A DNA stretch of 64,000 nt, taken from Carnegiea gigantea. Taxonomy: Eukaryota; Streptophyta; Magnoliopsida; Caryophyllales; Cactaceae. The notes below the pieces were generated by a model that saw nothing but the letters and a program-made list of their open reading frames with translations, did not search any database and had not been told where the DNA came from. Location of the stretch: contig JAKOGI010000002.1 in the NCBI GenBank assembly GCA_029747015.1, positions 3,246,001-3,310,000 of the forward strand. The letters run 5' to 3'. This document shows, one piece after another, positions 1-11,705 of this stretch. A program made the position numbers and the translations under genes. Positions within the stretch are counted from its first letter, which is position 1. The number at the start of each line of letters is the position of its first letter.

Positions 1-826
1 AGAAACAATAATTACAATATATGCTAATTTTAGTTATAACGAAATGCACATGGTTATTATAGACTAATATTTGGTAATGTATTACGATGACATTTAACTT
101 TTCTGTTACATTATTTTCATAAACCGATTATATAGTAATTGCTACAAACATGTGGTGTATTCAACATAAATTATCATCGATATTCATAATATTAGAAGAA
201 TCACAACGAAAATACTCCAACCTGCTTCCACCCTACTCCTACCCACTTCTACCTGCTAATTACTAGTGAAATCTATTCCAAACTGCTTCAACCTACTTTT
301 GTCTAGTAACAACTCTCTCAAAATACTGAAAATGAACGGCCCTAAATGGAAAAGTCATGGTGAGTCAACAACAGCTTTTGGCCCAGTAAAGTGGAAAAAA
401 GGTGTAGGAGACCTAACAACAACAGCTTTTGGCCCAGTAAAGTCCTACTTTTAGTTGCGTTATCCGTTTTTTGTTTTTTTTTTGTTCTTTGTTTTTTGGA
501 TGCCCTCTATGCAATAAAGTGATGGGAATCGATCGAAAATAATAGTAATAAAGTCATGGGGCAGTTAAAAAAAAAAAAATGAATGAGGTACTGGAATAAT
601 ATATATGATATTTGTGATCCATTATTACCATGGCTGTGTGGCCAACCAGGGCAATCACTTAAACTAAATCAAAGCTAAAAAGCTTGATGCTACTCTCTGA
701 TCAAATTCATCAAAAGCTCTTTTTAAAGTCAGCATTAGCGAGCGTAATAATTGCCCAATTTACTTTACATTGACCCGTCTATCTTTTTTAATAGAAAAAT
801 TAATAATAAATAAATAATTCAAACTA
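1..826. other. AT-rich intergenic DNA with MITE-like debris
   Basis: No gene was recognised. Around 200-290 there is a C-rich run of short related units (CTCCAACCTGCTTC-like, CCTACTCCTACCC-like) of the kind seen inside the MITE-like elements further on, so this is probably element debris. A direct repeat containing CAACAGCTTTTGGCCCAGTAAAG occurs twice within 360-445. Small reading frames here are not convincing. Confidence 0.4.
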
Positions 827-830
827 TTAA

Positions 831-2619
831 GTTCATATCCTTTTCGTTGGCTAATAAATCCATCTCATTTATTTTCACTTCCATATATTTCTTCCCTTCT
901 TTTTCACACTAAAAAAATATAACCCCTTTTCACTCCTATACACTCCCACCCATTCCTTCCCACTCTTACATATAACTAATATTATTCATATTTTGAAAAA
1001 TTTATAATCTATGTAATTATGTGTACAAATAATTTGATAAGAATTATAAAAAGTTTTATTTATTTTTAGGATGTTATGGAAATATTTGTTAGTCATGCCG
1101 AAAATTATAGATGAAATATTTTTTGTTGTATATATTGAAGAAATAATAACTTTTTTCTGCGTTGTTAAGCAGATGTTAGTTATTTGTGACTGGTAGATAT
1201 TTTGAGTTTGATTCTATATATGAAAGATATGGTTTTTTTTTTTTTTTTTGCGTTGGTTACGAAATATTTTTTGTGGGTTATCAAAGCATATATGGTTGTT
1301 GCTGTATGTGAAACAGATTTATTTTTCATTCATCGTAATTCGTGACAGAAACTGTAGATGTTTTTCTGGCATAATGAAAGAATGTGTAAATTTTTTTGGC
1401 ATTATTTGTAATTTGTGACAGAAAGTGCAGATGTATCGTTACGTGTATTTTGAGCCGATATTTTTTTCCGCATGCATTAGTAACAAAATATTGGATGTTC
1501 TTCACACGAATTGCAGATTTTTGTTTTTCGTGTATTGAGGGTCTGTTCTTTTTGTTAGAAAATATGGGTTGTTAAATAGGAAAAATTGATTGAGATTGGT
1601 AGAAATTGGTTGAAAATGTTGAAATGGGTATTTTTTTTGTTGAAGTGTGTTGAACTTGATTGAAAATGGTTGAAGTTGGTTGAGTTTTTTTTAATGATGG
1701 GTAGAAGTTGGTTAAAATAGTGGAAAGGGGTTAAAGTTCGTCAAAGTGGATTGAACTTGATTGAATTTGGTATTTTTTTTATTAAAGTTCGTTGAGTGGG
1801 TTGAAGTTAGTTGAAGTAGATTGAAGTGGGTTGAAGTTTATTGAAATTTGTTGAAGTGGGTTGAATTTTTTTGTATGATGGGTAGAAATTGGTTAAAATA
1901 GTAAGAAGTGGGTTGAAGTTAGTTGAAGTAGGTTGAAGTTAGTTAAAGTATGTTAAAATTGGTTGAAATAGGTTGAAGTGGGTATTTTTTATTGAAGTTC
2001 GTAAAGTAGGTTGAAATGGGTTATTTTTTTGGGTATGGTGGGTAGAAGTTGGTTAAAATAGTGGGAAGTGAGTTGAAATTGATTGAAGTAGGTTGAAAAT
2101 GATATTTTTTTATTAAAGTTCGTAAAGTGGGTTGAAGTGAGTTGATGTTAGTTGAAGTTGGTTGATTTGGTAAATTTGAATTTACCAACGAAAAGAACAA
2201 GGCCTGAGCATATGTGTATTTTTTTCGTTATTTGTATTTGGTTAACATATGAAAAAATATATCCACAATTTATTTTTTGAATAACGAAAATTACAATTTT
2301 TTGGGGTAACAACAGCCACGAAACAATATTTCGTACTCTAGTCAATACAGAAAAATATTTTTTTAGTCTAAAAAATTGTTATCATTGGTAATTACTATGA
2401 CAGACAAAAGATTACATTACAAAATAAAATATGTAACTTACATCAGCTCTCTTACTTCATTCAACTCTTTCGCACTCATTTCCACTTCTTCCCGCTCCTT
2501 CCCCCCTTTCCCACACCCATATATAACAAATCATTCCTGCATACTCCCACCCACTCCTTCTCCTCTTTCCCACTCTCACCTATTCTACATCTGTAATTTC
2601 TCAACGAAAAAACAGGGGC
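831..2619. mobile_element. Possible outer MITE-like element carrying a nested MITE
   Basis: Both borders carry TAA (828-830 and 2620-2622). The ends share a subterminal TTTTCGTTG in inverted orientation, but the outermost bases match poorly. Related C-rich tracts (CACTCCCACCCAYTCCTTC-like) lie near both ends at about 860-970 and 2460-2590, in direct orientation. The better-defined element 1539-2204 sits inside. This could instead be two unrelated fragments; the borders are tentative. Confidence 0.35.
1539..2204. mobile_element. MITE-like element with GGGTCTGTTCTTTT ends, filled with short repeats
   Basis: The element is bounded by TGA duplications (1536-1538 and 2205-2207). Its ends are inverted: GGGTCTGTTCTTTTTGTT on the left, and the right end reads GGCCTTGTTCTTTTCGTTGG on the other strand. 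The interior is an irregular array of a roughly 10-bp unit, GGTTGAAGTG/GGTTGAAGTT and variants. The 3-bp TNA target site and G/C-rich termini resemble PIF/Harbinger-type MITEs; the superfamily is inferred. Two smaller relatives lie at 42774-42966 and 43314-43549. Confidence 0.6.
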
Positions 2620-2883
2620 TAATATGTTTTTTTTTTTTTTTACTGATTATGTCACCTTGATGACTGACGTGCTCTTCTGTATTCTTAGGGGGACCAAAGA
2701 GATTTTCTATTTTAAATATTGGCTATCCAAAATCAGCAAGTCATGCCCTTTAAAAAAGAGGCCGGAGGGAAATGGTGAAGGCTGAAATTAAATTAAGAGC
2801 TCCATAAAGCTCTTAAATTACTTTTGGCTAATGCCGAAATATGTCATGATTGGTGCCAAAGTGAGCAACTGATCTACTTTAGA

Positions 2884-3538
2884 TAGGCATGGCGATTGGT
2901 TAGCCTGGGTTAGATTCATTTGGACTCAAATTCATTTAATTTTCTTGAACGTAGATTCAGATCCGCCTTAAACTTATTAGGTTACAAAAGATGGGATTCA
3001 AATTCAGATTCTGTGAGTCTGGTAGTTCACAGATCCTGGATGGATCTTGATGTTTTTTATTAAAGATTATTTTTCCACAACATAAGTCACTACATTTTGA
3101 AAACAAATAATTAAATTTAGAAGACATGATAGTTATCAAATATACATACTATAACTAAGTGTTCTTATTTATGTCTTACACGTCAAAAATAATATTTTAA
3201 TACGAATTTCAAAGGCACAATTCATTAAATTTCAAACAAACATAACAAAATATTCTTTAGCTGCCGGCAACAAGTAAATTGTCTATAAGGTTTATTGGTT
3301 TAGAGTTACTTTATCTAACTATCTTCGCCACATTTTGCTTTAAAAAAATAATGGGTCTTAAATAGGTCTTGAATCGAGTATGGGTCTGAATTTTTGAGAC
3401 TCATATCCGGTCCAGATCCACACCCCTCGAACTCAAACCCACTTAAGACCCATTAGATCTTATTTAATTGGATATAGTACCTCTAATTTAGATCGAGTCT
3501 AAGGAATCTGGATTGATTTAGGATCCACTGACATCCTA
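2884..3538. mobile_element. hAT-like non-autonomous element remnant
   Basis: The left end is TAGGCATGGCGAT and the right end, on the other strand, is TAGGATGTCAGTGG. These are similar in style to the better-preserved hAT at 11025-12694. Subterminal runs of GGGTCT/GAGTCT motifs resemble that element's GGGCGGGTA arrays. The 8-bp flanks (actttaga and aatttata) agree at only 6 of 8 positions, so target duplication is weak. No coding region was recognised. Confidence 0.4.
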
Positions 3539-3664
3539 AATTTATAGGGAACTCTATAGGCATGCTATTTTGAATGTATATGTTTATGCTGATATTTACA
3601 CATGTGCTCATAAATGTATAAAACTTGTTCAAAGAGTGGCAGATGTTTGGCTAGGAGATAATAA

Positions 3665-4745
3665 GGCCCTATTCTTTTTTGCATTTGGTAAGATTTAGCT
3701 AACAGCTTACAACTTCTTATAACTTCTTACATCTCCTTACAACTCCTTACATCCTTAATATAATCCTTACAGTTTCTCACATATTTTAACTTCTCCTTAA
3801 TTACATCTTCTTACATCCCATATAAATTTTTGTATAACATTCATTTATTTTTGTTCCAGTAATTACAGAATGTGTATGTTTTTTTAATTATACTACCAAT
3901 ATACAGAATTTGTGAATATGTCATAGACACAACATTTATGTATATAAACATAAAAAAATAATTTAACAATGAGAATTATATTTGAGGTTCGACACGAACA
4001 ATATATGTTATTATAGATGAAATAAGTAAATATGCTTTTAAAATTATAATACAAAGCTTTATAAAATTCATTGGTAATAATATATTGATCAGACATTTAC
4101 ATTTAAAATTGTTTACTTAAAATAGGATTTTATTTTAAGAGTTGTATTCAATTTTGTGAGATTTTTTTTTTTTTTGGTTATACTTTGCTTATCGGAAGAT
4201 CAAACTATGTAAATATAAGAAATCACATCAAGTGTAGGAAATTTTGACTGAAAAATTTATGGGATTTAATATATTTTATTATTGTTTAATTTACTTGGTA
4301 AAAGGTTTATTTTCAATAAGTATATTATTTTAATATTATTATTTCTCATCCAAAACGTTTATTATAAAAGAAAGAAATTTGTTTCAATAATGTTAAGAAA
4401 TAATTTGTTTACTGATGGTATCAAATTTATTTCGTAAATATGACTAATGTATTGCATGTTATTTCACAAATCATACATTAAACATCAATAATAAGCATAT
4501 ATATCTACAAGTTATACTATACAACTCTTCAACAGTTCAGCAACTTCTTACATCTATCATTGCAACTTCTTACAGCTCCTTACAGTTTCTTACATCTTCT
4601 TACAGCTCCTTACGCCTTCTTATATCTCCCTGTATTTTTTTACAATTTCTTACAGCTCTTCATCTTTCCTTATAACTGCTTACATTTTCATACAATTTAT
4701 AACTGTATCTTATCGTAAAAAAAAATAAACCTTAAAAAGAACAGA
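3665..4745. mobile_element. MITE-like element with CTTACAACTTCTTAC subterminal repeats
   Basis: The left end GGCCCTATTCTTTTTT follows TAA, and the right end reads CTGTTCTTTTTAAGG on the other strand. This is the same TGTTCTTTT type of terminus as the element at 1539-2204. Both inner flanks (about 3700-3830 and 4540-4700) are packed with short units such as CTTACAACTTCTTAC and CTCCTTACA. The right target duplication is not visible, so the right border is approximate. The interior is AT-rich without coding potential. Confidence 0.45.
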
Positions 4746-5636
4746 ATTGGACAAGGAGGCTCTCAGTGCTTTCCTCATAAAGTACTATAAAATGTATGTA
4801 CATTCATTGGTTTAGTTTGGATTGGATGGATGGATCATGGATATGATATGTAGCCAAAACACAATTGGTCAATTCACATCTTCATCTTTGTACAATTATA
4901 ATAAGAATGAACCCACATTGGGGCTTGGAGCCTCAACACTTACACATCAATAATCAATAGTCAATAATCCATACATGTTTGAACTCTTTCTTTCTTTCCA
5001 GTCTGTCAAAATTTAAGGAAAAGTTTTAACGTTCAAAGACAACCAAACGCCAAAACCACTGTCATCGATTTTGACTCTTCTTTGCAGATTCCACAGCCTT
5101 GTTTGGGACAGAGGAGACCGTCCGGAAAACACTGTACTACTCCAGCTTATTAGTGTACTGCCAATTTTACCTCTCTACTAAGCTACCAAACCTACATGCT
5201 CCCCCTCCCTTTAAGTCTTTCAATTATTCATGAATCACGATAAACACTAATAACCCTCCCAAAAGGATATACTAACTATTTTTTCAATCTTTATTGATCT
5301 TTCTTCCCTCTTTGATTATTATTCTGTACAACATTTTATAATGAGTGAATTTATATATACATTTTCTTACAAAATTATACTTCATTTGTCCCATAGTTAT
5401 TGCTAAAGTTATTTTTTCTATACAATCTCATTTTATTTTAAACTTATCTTTTACAAATACAGTTTCTCTATTTTTATTGGTTGAAAAACTATTTTCTTAA
5501 TATGAACTGTATTTAATGTTCATTGTCATATATTTTCAAAACTCGATTACCTGCATTGAAAGAACGGAGTAATTTTTAATACTATGTATACAAAATAAGT
5601 AAGTTGTTCATAAATAGGCAAATCTGCACAGTGTAA
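4746..5636. other. AT-rich intergenic stretch, nothing recognised
   Basis: No open reading frame, RNA gene or clear repeat could be supported here. The stretch 5030-5220 is less AT-rich than its surroundings but shows no exon-like frame. Confidence 0.4.
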
Positions 5637-5830
5637 GGGTCCGTTCTTTTTAATATATCATAAGTACTTATTATTAGCATCCGGTATTTGTCAGCACCAA
5701 TTACTACTCGCTAGCACTCATCATCACACAATGATATTTCATACGCTCAACTTTAGCTCTGATTAGCACTCATTAGTACTTATCAGTACTCATCAATATT
5801 TTATTGAGTTTGTGACTTTATCGTCTGTTA
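5637..5830. mobile_element. Truncated MITE end with GGGTCCGTTCTTTTT terminus
   Basis: After TAA the sequence GGGTCCGTTCTTTTT matches the terminus type of the elements at 1539, 3665 and 43314. It is followed by short repeated units (ATTAGCACTCATTAGTAC, TTATCAGTACTCATC) up to about 5810. No matching right end was found nearby, so the element seems truncated or badly decayed. Confidence 0.35.
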
Positions 5831-7071
5831 ACTATAATCTTTACAACAATAGATGATGAAGTTTTATTTGTAATTATCATATATCCATATAGCGAAACAA
5901 TTTTGTAGTTATTATTGTGGTTAAGGTATAGGAGTATTCTCAACTATTTCAAAATATTGTTTATATTTTAGTGAAGTAACACTTTTCCCCCTCCTTGATA
6001 TATTTACATGTAAACAGTTTTTTTTTAATAAAAATATAGTAAAGAAATATATGCCAGTTGCTAGATGAGCTTCAATAATCGAAATGATCGAAGATCTCAG
6101 TGGCTCTTAGAAGTAGTGAATGGAGATTTTGATTAATTAGTTTCATAATATGGAGTTAAATTGGATCTCTCAAGGCTAAGATAAAGAGGTAAATAAGAGG
6201 GGGAGAGATGGAGCGTATTAGATTAGCTGGCACACGTGGGAGAGGGGAAGAGCAAGTGGACAAAAGAGAGGGGGAACAACAGTAAGCTGTGGACGGCAAT
6301 GTTGTCGGGTTGACCGGTGGCACCCTCCTTTGTCCCGTTGGCCTCTTTCATTCGGGCAGTGTCCTGCCTTCTTCTCCACTCCCCACGCGTGCACCTGCAC
6401 CCCAGGCTAAACGACACCGTCTCTCTCTCTCTCTCTCTCTCTCCCCCTATGTTCTTTTGCTCTCTAATTAATTATTGTTCGTTAATTAATTATCTATCTA
6501 ATAAAGGTGGAATTAAGCTGTCTGATTATCCTTCCCCACGTCTTCGAAGTTCAAACCCAATGCCAGCCTTAATTCTCTGTTGTCTCGCTAACCTCGCGGT
6601 TTTCGGGTTATAAACACCGGTTTACAAGAAAAGGGGGCAGGGTCCAGTTCTGCATCGGATCTCGTCTCATCCTTCAATTCCAATAATTGTAAGTCATATT
6701 CTACGAGCATATGCTGCTAAGATAATATAAATATTACTTTATATTAAAAAAAATTATGACAAATATGCATCAGAAAACCTAATATTTTACCCCTTTACTC
6801 ATAGTTTTCATGTAGATAATAGGATATTTCTTTTTTAATTGGAATAAAGTGTCACATTGCAAAGTGCGAAGCATTTTGAGAAATCAAAAAAGTTACAATG
6901 AGCTAAACGTATATGGTTGAAAAGAGTTTAAAGGAGCTGAAAGAAGCGTTAAGAAATTGAAATGAGTTCTAAGAAATGTTATTACAAATTTGAAAATAGT
7001 AAAAAAATTGAAAAGAATTAAAAAGGCTGCACGTAGTTGGAAGAATCGAAATTTATGAGTTATTGAAGAAG
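5831..7071. other. Intergenic stretch with a (CT)n tract
   Basis: A pure CT dinucleotide run lies at about 6419-6442. Around it, 6190-6640 is GC-richer than the neighbourhood and holds an ACACGTG motif near 6232 (G-box-like core). It could be a promoter or 5' leader left from a gene, but no coding exon follows. Overlapping small frames on both strands look like by-products of base composition. Confidence 0.3.
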
Positions 7072-7083
7072 ATTGTTATGAAT

Positions 7084-7249
7084 ACCAATACAGGTTGATT
7101 CAAGTGGTTGGCACCTGTTCTCCTAAAGTAAGGTCTCGAGTTCGAATCTTGTGAATGCAGAAAATCTGTAATAAAAGTGCTATATCCCTTATCGGGCCAA
7201 TTGTAACTCGACTCCGATAAAATGGATGATCCAAAACTCCCAAAAAAAA
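7084..7249 (+). mobile_element. tRNA-derived SINE
   Basis: The 5' part resembles a tRNA promoter: an A-box-like stretch TTGATTCAAGTGGTTGG and a B-box GAGTTCGAATC about 35 bases later. The 3' end runs into an A-rich tail at 7241-7249. Flanks attgttatgaat (7072-7083) and attgttacaaat (7250-7261) agree at 10 of 12 positions and look like a target duplication. The family was not identified. Confidence 0.6.
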
Positions 7250-7261
7250 ATTGTTACAAAT

Positions 7262-8092
7262 TGAAGAAAACTATAAAAAAAATTGAAAGGAGTGCAAAAA
7301 AATTTACAAAGAAAAAATAAAAAGAGTTGAAAAAGACTAGAAAAAAAAATCCATATATAACATAAAAAATCTAATACTAATTAATCGTTAAAATTCAAAA
7401 TCCAAAATTGATTGATCGTCCGTGGTCCCTCGGTCTTAAATAAAGAATAAAGGAGAGAGGGAAGAGGACACCCTGGCACAGGGGTGTCCATAAATCCCTA
7501 ATTTTTGACCTTTGACTGATCGAAATGACCAATGGCAATCTTAATCGATGCCTTATTTATGTGCATTCATTTCTGCATGCCAGCCCGGCCCGGCCCGGCC
7601 CGCACTCTTACCCACCGTACACACTGTGAATCACGACACTCTCATTGCTGTGTGTGTCCTAATGTCATCCACGCAAAAATATGTGTCAGCCTCCGCTTCT
7701 TTGTTTCAATTAAATTTAATTTCAATTGATCATTCATTTTTCATGGAGTTGAAAAAGTCTAACTCAATATAAATTCAATTCGAAATTACTTAGAGTAACA
7801 CGAATTCAACCTGAACTGAATCGATTTCGACTCAAAATCGACATGATTTGACCGTTTAGCATAAAAACTTGTTCTTTTTTCAATTTTGAGCAAATCTATA
7901 CTATTTTAATGCCAGCACCAAAATTGACTCGTTTATTAAATTTATCGATCTAAGCCGACTCGCTCCCTAGCTTTCATGCCTTTTTTAGGTTCAAATGAAT
8001 AAATCTTTGCACCAATTTCCGTAGTAAGTTTTAGTCAAAATGAAAAATGCTAATTTAAAAACTATTTCATCGAATCAAAATTACTGAAGTTA
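7262..8092. other. Intergenic stretch with a short CCCGG repeat
   Basis: AT-rich DNA. A short run of GGCCC/CCCGG units lies near 7583-7602. No gene or defined element is supported. The bases directly before 8098 form the target duplication of the following Copia element. Confidence 0.4.
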
Positions 8093-8097
8093 TTACC

Positions 8098-8710
8098 TGT
8101 TGGGTTTCGTGGCCCAAAATTCAAGAATTAGTACGGTGGGACCCTACTAGCCGACACGGACGCATCAGACCGAAGAAGCGGAATGTCGAAGGAATACAGA
8201 AAAATGGCACCGGCGTGCCGTGCCATGTGGCACGGTCGTGCCACCATGGCACGTGGCACGGTCGTGCCGTGCAAAATTCGGGTGCGGCTTTTTATGACGG
8301 GTAGGGTTTACTTTGACGTGCAGTCTTCTTGGCGGATAGGGTTCTCCTCTAGGGGTAGAACCCTAAACTTCTAGACCCTATGTAAAGAAGCCTTGCCTAG
8401 AATCTAAAATAACTCATGAATCCCTGAATTCTTAAACACATTGAGAGGTAGAGAGACTTTGAGAGAGATTACAAGAGAAGTTATAATTCTGCTGTTAGAT
8501 CAAATCACTTGTTGTGATTGTAATCGTTTTGTACTCTCCCTACTCATATAGTAGATTGATTATACTCGTCGCCGTCTATGGTTTTTTTTCCCGCATTGGA
8601 TTTCCACGTAAATCTCGTGTGTCTTTGTTTTGTTCTTGTTATCGTTTTAAATTTCTGAATATCTGTTTCATCCTATTACTTCCATTATTAGTCTGCTCTA
8701 ATTCCTAACA
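8098..8710 (+). repeat. 5' LTR of Copia element 1
   Basis: Begins TGTTGGGTTTCG and ends TTCCTAACA, matching 10180-10807 along its whole length. A cluster of palindromic GGCACG/CGTGCC motifs lies at about 8210-8275. Confidence 0.9.
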
Positions 8711-8712
8711 AG

Positions 8713-8723
8713 TGGTATCAGAG
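8713..8723 (+). other. Primer-binding site, initiator tRNA-Met type
   Basis: TGGTATCAGAG, two bases after the 5' LTR, is complementary to the 3' end of plant initiator tRNA-Met and is the standard Copia minus-strand primer site. Confidence 0.85.
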
Positions 8724-8733
8724 TTTTGGTTTA

Positions 8734-10070
8734 GGATGTCTTCAATTATGAAAGTTGATATCCAGAAATTTGATGGGAGATTAGTTTTAATCTCTGGAAA
8801 GTGCAGATGAGAGCAGTTCTCATCCACCATGGGTTGTGGAAGGTTCTTTCAGGATCTTCTACGAAACCCGAGAAGATAACCGATGAACAATGGGCAGCAG
8901 ACCAAAAGAAGAGGCATAGAACGTTGACAGACGACGAATGGGAGGAATTGGGGTTGAAGGCACTTTATGCCATACAGTTGTGCTTGGCACTACATGTCTT
9001 GCGAGAGGTGCTTGATAAGACAATTGCAGTGGATCTTTGGGTTTGGCTGGAGGAACTCTATATAATGAAGAGTCTCGTCAACAAGATCCGTTTGAAGGAA
9101 AGGTTGTACACCTTTCGTATGGCTGAAGGTACCACTGTTCAAAAACATTTGAATGAGTTTAACTCTATTATTGTTGATTTGGAGAGTCTGGATGTGAAAA
9201 TTGAGGATGAGGATAAGGTCATTTTGCTTGTTGTGTCATTACCCTCTTCTTATAAACACTTTAAGGAGATTATGTTATATAGTAATTCTAATACTATATT
9301 GTTTGAGGATGTTAAGTCAAACCTGTTATCTAAGGAGAAGTTTAATCTTAACATTCATACTGATTCTGCTGAGGGATTAGTAGTACGGGGTATAACAACT
9401 GAAAAGGGGAATGACAATAGGAGTAAGAACCGTTCTACGTCTAAAAATCCTTATGCTGGTAAGACCTGCAATTACTATGGCAAATTGGGTTATATTATTG
9501 TTAACTGTTGGCAACTGCAAAAGAAGAGGGAGAAAGAAGAAGATAATTCTCATGAGCCTGCTGAAACTTCGTTTGCTGCATCTGATTCTGATGTTGACGT
9601 GTTGTTTGCTACCTCTACTGAAAGGGGAAGCGGTTCTGATTGGATTCTTAATTCTAAGTGTACCTATCATATGTGTCCTCACAAGGATTGGTTTTCAACA
9701 TATGATCCAGTTGACTCAACTATTGTTCACATGGACAATAATGCCCAATGTAAAGTAACTGGAATTGGTACCGTTAAAATCAAGACCCATGATGGTGTTA
9801 TCAGGACTTTATCGAATGTTCGTCACGTTCCTGACTTGAAGCGCAACCTCATCTCTTTAGACACCCTTGAATCCAAGAGGTGCAAATATTCAGCTGAAGG
9901 TGGAGTTCTGAAGGTCTCAAAGGGTAGTTAAATTCTACTGAAGGGTTTGAGGCATGGAAGCCTCTATGTCTTGCAGGCATCTACTACGACAGGTTATATG
10001 AAGAAAGGTTTATATAAGTCATCTCTCAGAGCTAAGTTCAAGCATTGCCTGGACTTAGTTGGTATTCACA
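8734..10070 (+). pseudogene. Copia gag and protease fragment, inactive
   Basis: The expected start codon at 8734 leads into a frame that closes after about 25 codons. Gag then continues in another frame from about 8801 to a stop at 9931, so there is an apparent frameshift near 8783. The readable part (376 codons) has a UBN2/gag-like region with QKHLNEFNSII, then a zinc knuckle starting CNYYGKLGY that lacks a clean CCHC spacing. Next comes the retropepsin region. There the usual D-S-G catalytic triplet appears as N-S-K (WILNSKCTYHMCP), so the protease would be dead. After 9931 fragments such as GLRHGSLYVLQA, the stretch before integrase, appear out of frame. The rest of pol is deleted. Confidence 0.8.
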
Positions 10071-10179
10071 GTATTTGAGCGCCCTTCGGGACATTGGCCC
10101 TCGGGGGGGCATCACCCTTCGGGATGCGATGACAGTGGTAGAGAATTGGTAATTGAAGATTTCAGTCCAGGGTAGAGAT

Positions 10180-10807
10180 TGTTGGGTTCCGTGGCCCAAA
10201 ATTCAAGAATTAGCACAGTGGGACCATGTTGGACGACACGGACGTATCAGACTGAAGAAGCGGAACGTCAAAGGAAGGCAGAAAAATGGCACCGGCGTGC
10301 CGTGCCATGTGGCACAGTCGTGCCACCATGGCACGGGATGACCGTGCCATGTGGCACGGTCGTGCCATGCCCAGTTCGGGCGCGGGTTTTTCTGACGGTT
10401 AGGGTTTGCTTTGGCGTGCAATCTTCTTGGCGGTTAGGGTTCTCCTCTAGAGGTAAAACCTTGGACTTCTAGACCTTATATAAAGAGGTCTTGCCTAGGA
10501 TCTAAAAGAACTCCTAAATCCTTGAATTCCTAAACACATTGAGAGGTAGAGAGACTTTGAGAGAGATTACAAGAGAGGTTGTAATTCTGCTATTGGATCA
10601 AATCACTTGTTGTGATTGTGATCATTTTGTACTCTCCCTGCTCATATAGTGGATTGATTGTGCTCGTCGCCGTCCGTGGTTTTTTTTCCGCATTGGGTTT
10701 TCACGTAAATCTTGTGCGTCTTTGTTTTGTCCTTATTATCGTTTTAAATTTCTGAATATTTGTTTCATCCTATTACTTCCGCTATTAGTTTGCTCTAATT
10801 CCTAACA
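10180..10807 (+). repeat. 3' LTR of Copia element 1
   Basis: Starts TGTTGGGTTCCG right after GGTAGAGAT, which occupies the polypurine-tract position. It is slightly longer than the 5' LTR because the GGCACG/CGTGCC palindromic block (about 10290-10372) has an extra unit. Confidence 0.9.
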
Positions 10808-11504
10808 TTACCTTTTTCAGTTGATCACAACAATATATCAGGCCGTTAATCTTTTGAAATATAAGAGATTTATATGAACACAGTCATATTTTCAGTCGTG
10901 ACCAGTGCTTTCTAATAATGACAACGACTCATTTATTTCTTTTGATTTTCCTCCAAAGATAGTGCAATTACGTGCGCATTAAACATTAATATAATTTAAT
11001 TAAGGAGACATATTACCACATATTTAGGGATGAGCATGGGGCGGGTACGGGGCGGGTAGAGCTATACCCGCACCCATACCCGTTTTCAAAATCTATCCCC
11101 ATACCCGCATCAATACCCATCAGGTTTTCATAACCTGTCCCCATACCTATACCCATCGGGTATTTTGGGTGTTTCGGGTTTCAATGGGGTACATATGAAT
11201 ATTAAAATTCAATGGTATTTCGGGTGTTTCGGGTTTTAATCGGGTACATATGAATACTAAAATTCAATACCCATCGGGTTCATTTTGTTTTGTCCAAATA
11301 AATTCACAATAATAATAACTGCTCCTTGACAGCATTCATTTGCATCTTTGCTTCATCAGTTCATCGGGCATCATAAATTGTGCAAGGTAGCACATTTAAC
11401 ATCACTTTCAGTCTCCTATGAACAAAATCAAATAATAAACATAACATCACTTTCAGTCTGCTAAACGTATGCTCAGTTTAAGGCATTAAAGTTTTCATTC
11501 ATAC

Positions 11505-11705
11505 CTTCAGGCACAATCCCTCAGGAACGTCACAAATGGGATATTCACTAGGACAGCAATAGTCTGATCCTGTGCAGCAAACAGCATTGGTGTAGTCATA
11601 ATAGCCATTGATTAGACAGAAGTTAAACATTTCATAGAGGCAGTAGCAAGTCTGGCCAGCTGGGCAGTACGAGAAATCCCCACACTCAGTAGGAGAAATC
11701 CCCAC
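11505..11705 (-). pseudogene. Captured granulin-domain exon of a papain-like cysteine protease
   Basis: On the minus strand the frame encodes a cysteine-rich stretch with CGDFSYCPAGQTC, NAVCCTGSDYCCP and YPICDVPEGLCLK. This cysteine pattern and the PxxYPICD segment are typical of the C-terminal granulin domain of RD21/XBCP3-like plant papain proteases; the family assignment is from memory of that pattern. At least three conserved cysteines are replaced by tyrosine or other residues (TCYCLY, NGYYDY). The exon stops at CTGAAG followed by GTATGA, a plausible splice donor, so genomic rather than mRNA-derived DNA was captured. No catalytic protease domain is present. It lies inside the hAT borders. 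Confidence 0.7.

Larger units (their letters stand above)
8098..10807 (+). mobile_element. Internally deleted Ty1/Copia LTR retrotransposon
   Basis: Two LTRs of 613 and 628 bp begin TGTTGGGTT and end CCTAACA. They are flanked by a perfect 5-bp duplication ttacc (8093-8097 and 10808-10812). A primer-binding site for initiator tRNA-Met follows the left LTR. The internal region is only about 1.47 kb: gag, part of the protease, and a short stretch resembling the segment before integrase. Integrase, reverse transcriptase and RNase H are missing, so this copy is non-autonomous. The LTRs differ by many substitutions and by copy number of an internal palindromic block, so the insertion is not recent. 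Confidence 0.9.

Noticed and set aside
6217..6613. Several overlapping frames around the (CT)n tract
   Set aside because: Frames occur on both strands, no homology or splice structure, and the region is simply GC-richer.
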